Assembly: GCA_023129805.1 (NCBI GenBank)
Contig: JAGMBK010000104.1
Span: forward strand, 1-5,931
DNA: 5,931 bases
Source of the DNA: Candidatus Zixiibacteriota bacterium
GTDB lineage: Bacteria; Zixibacteria; MSB-5A5; SM1-73
Direction: 5' to 3'
The position numbers and the translations under genes are program-made. The notes under the pieces are model-generated. The model saw nothing but the letters and a program-made list of their open reading frames with translations. It ran no database searches and was not told where the DNA came from. Of the stretch, positions 5,858 to 5,931 are shown piece after piece; within the stretch, counting starts at the first letter, position 1; each line of letters opens with the position of its first letter.

Positions 5858-5891
5858 AGTTTCCAGTTTTCAGTCTTCAGTTTGCAGTTAC
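5857..5891 (-). repeat. Heptamer tandem repeat running into the pcrB start codon
   Basis: On the minus strand five consecutive 7-base units read GTAACTG, CAAACTG, AAGACTG, AAAACTG and GAAACTA. The shared core is NNRACTG. The last unit ends with the A of the ATG at 5857. The repeats replace a normal leader; the only Shine-Dalgarno-like bases, GGAA, arise at the junction of units four and five. This could be a degenerate microsatellite or the end of a dispersed repeat. Confidence 0.7.
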
Positions 5892-5931
5892 CTCACCCCC
5901 TCTGTCCCCCTCTCCACACTTGAGGGTGTGT
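5892..5931 (-). repeat. G-rich direct repeat and small hairpin upstream of the heptamer repeat
   Basis: On the minus strand AGAGGGGG occurs twice with a 2-base gap (5913-5906 and 5903-5896), followed by TGAGG. At the edge CACAC (5915-5919) and GTGTG (5926-5930) can pair around a 6-base loop. No promoter boxes for the pcrB operon are visible here, so the promoter probably lies beyond the right edge. This type of low-complexity sequence often belongs to dispersed intergenic repeats. Confidence 0.5.

Noticed and set aside
5857..5891. The heptamer array as a CRISPR array
   Set aside because: The units are 7 bases long, contiguous and degenerate, with no spacers.

Overview
All six protein-coding genes read on the minus strand, so transcription runs from the right edge of the window to the left. 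The organism looks like a Gram-negative bacterium. Evidence for this is a gmhA gene for sedoheptulose 7-phosphate isomerase (LPS-heptose pathway), a protein with a lipoprotein signal peptide, and a Wzx-like flippase followed by a glycosyltransferase. The group II geranylgeranylglyceryl phosphate synthase suggests the FCB superphylum or a related candidate phylum. The repeat-rich spacers would suit an environmental lineage of that kind. This placement is an inference from family knowledge, and no phylogenetic marker gene is present.

Layout from right to left. At the right edge (5858-5931) is a gene-free repeat: a G-rich direct repeat, then a heptamer tandem repeat that runs into the start codon of the prenyl-glycerol-phosphate synthase (5102-5857). 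gmhA (4496-5092) follows after 9 bases, very likely in the same operon. A sigma70-like promoter (4396-4424) then precedes a lipoprotein of the nucleosidase/phosphorylase superfamily (3511-4338). A spacer of about 330 bases (3181-3510) holds hairpins and palindromes but no convincing gene. It ends in a composite hairpin, T-run and promoter (3138-3180) that drives a small cysteine-rich CGGC-domain protein (2609-3055). After a spacer with a possible terminator come a 523-residue polysaccharide flippase starting at TTG (865-2436) and, 5 bases later, a family 2 glycosyltransferase (859 to beyond the left edge). These two form a surface-polysaccharide operon that continues out of the window.

How the genes fit together: four of the six products bear on the cell envelope. 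GGGP synthase makes an ether-lipid precursor, GmhA makes a heptose precursor, the flippase moves lipid-linked glycan, and the glycosyltransferase assembles glycan. The lipoprotein nucleosidase would act outside the cytoplasm. The CGGC protein is of unknown function.

I found no defence, mobile or CRISPR system, and no clear new multi-gene system. The points most worth a second look are the bacterial archaeal-type lipid gene next to gmhA, the lipid-anchored nucleosidase, the shared promoter/hairpin element found twice, the heptamer repeat overlapping a start codon, and the hairpin cluster at 3257-3311.
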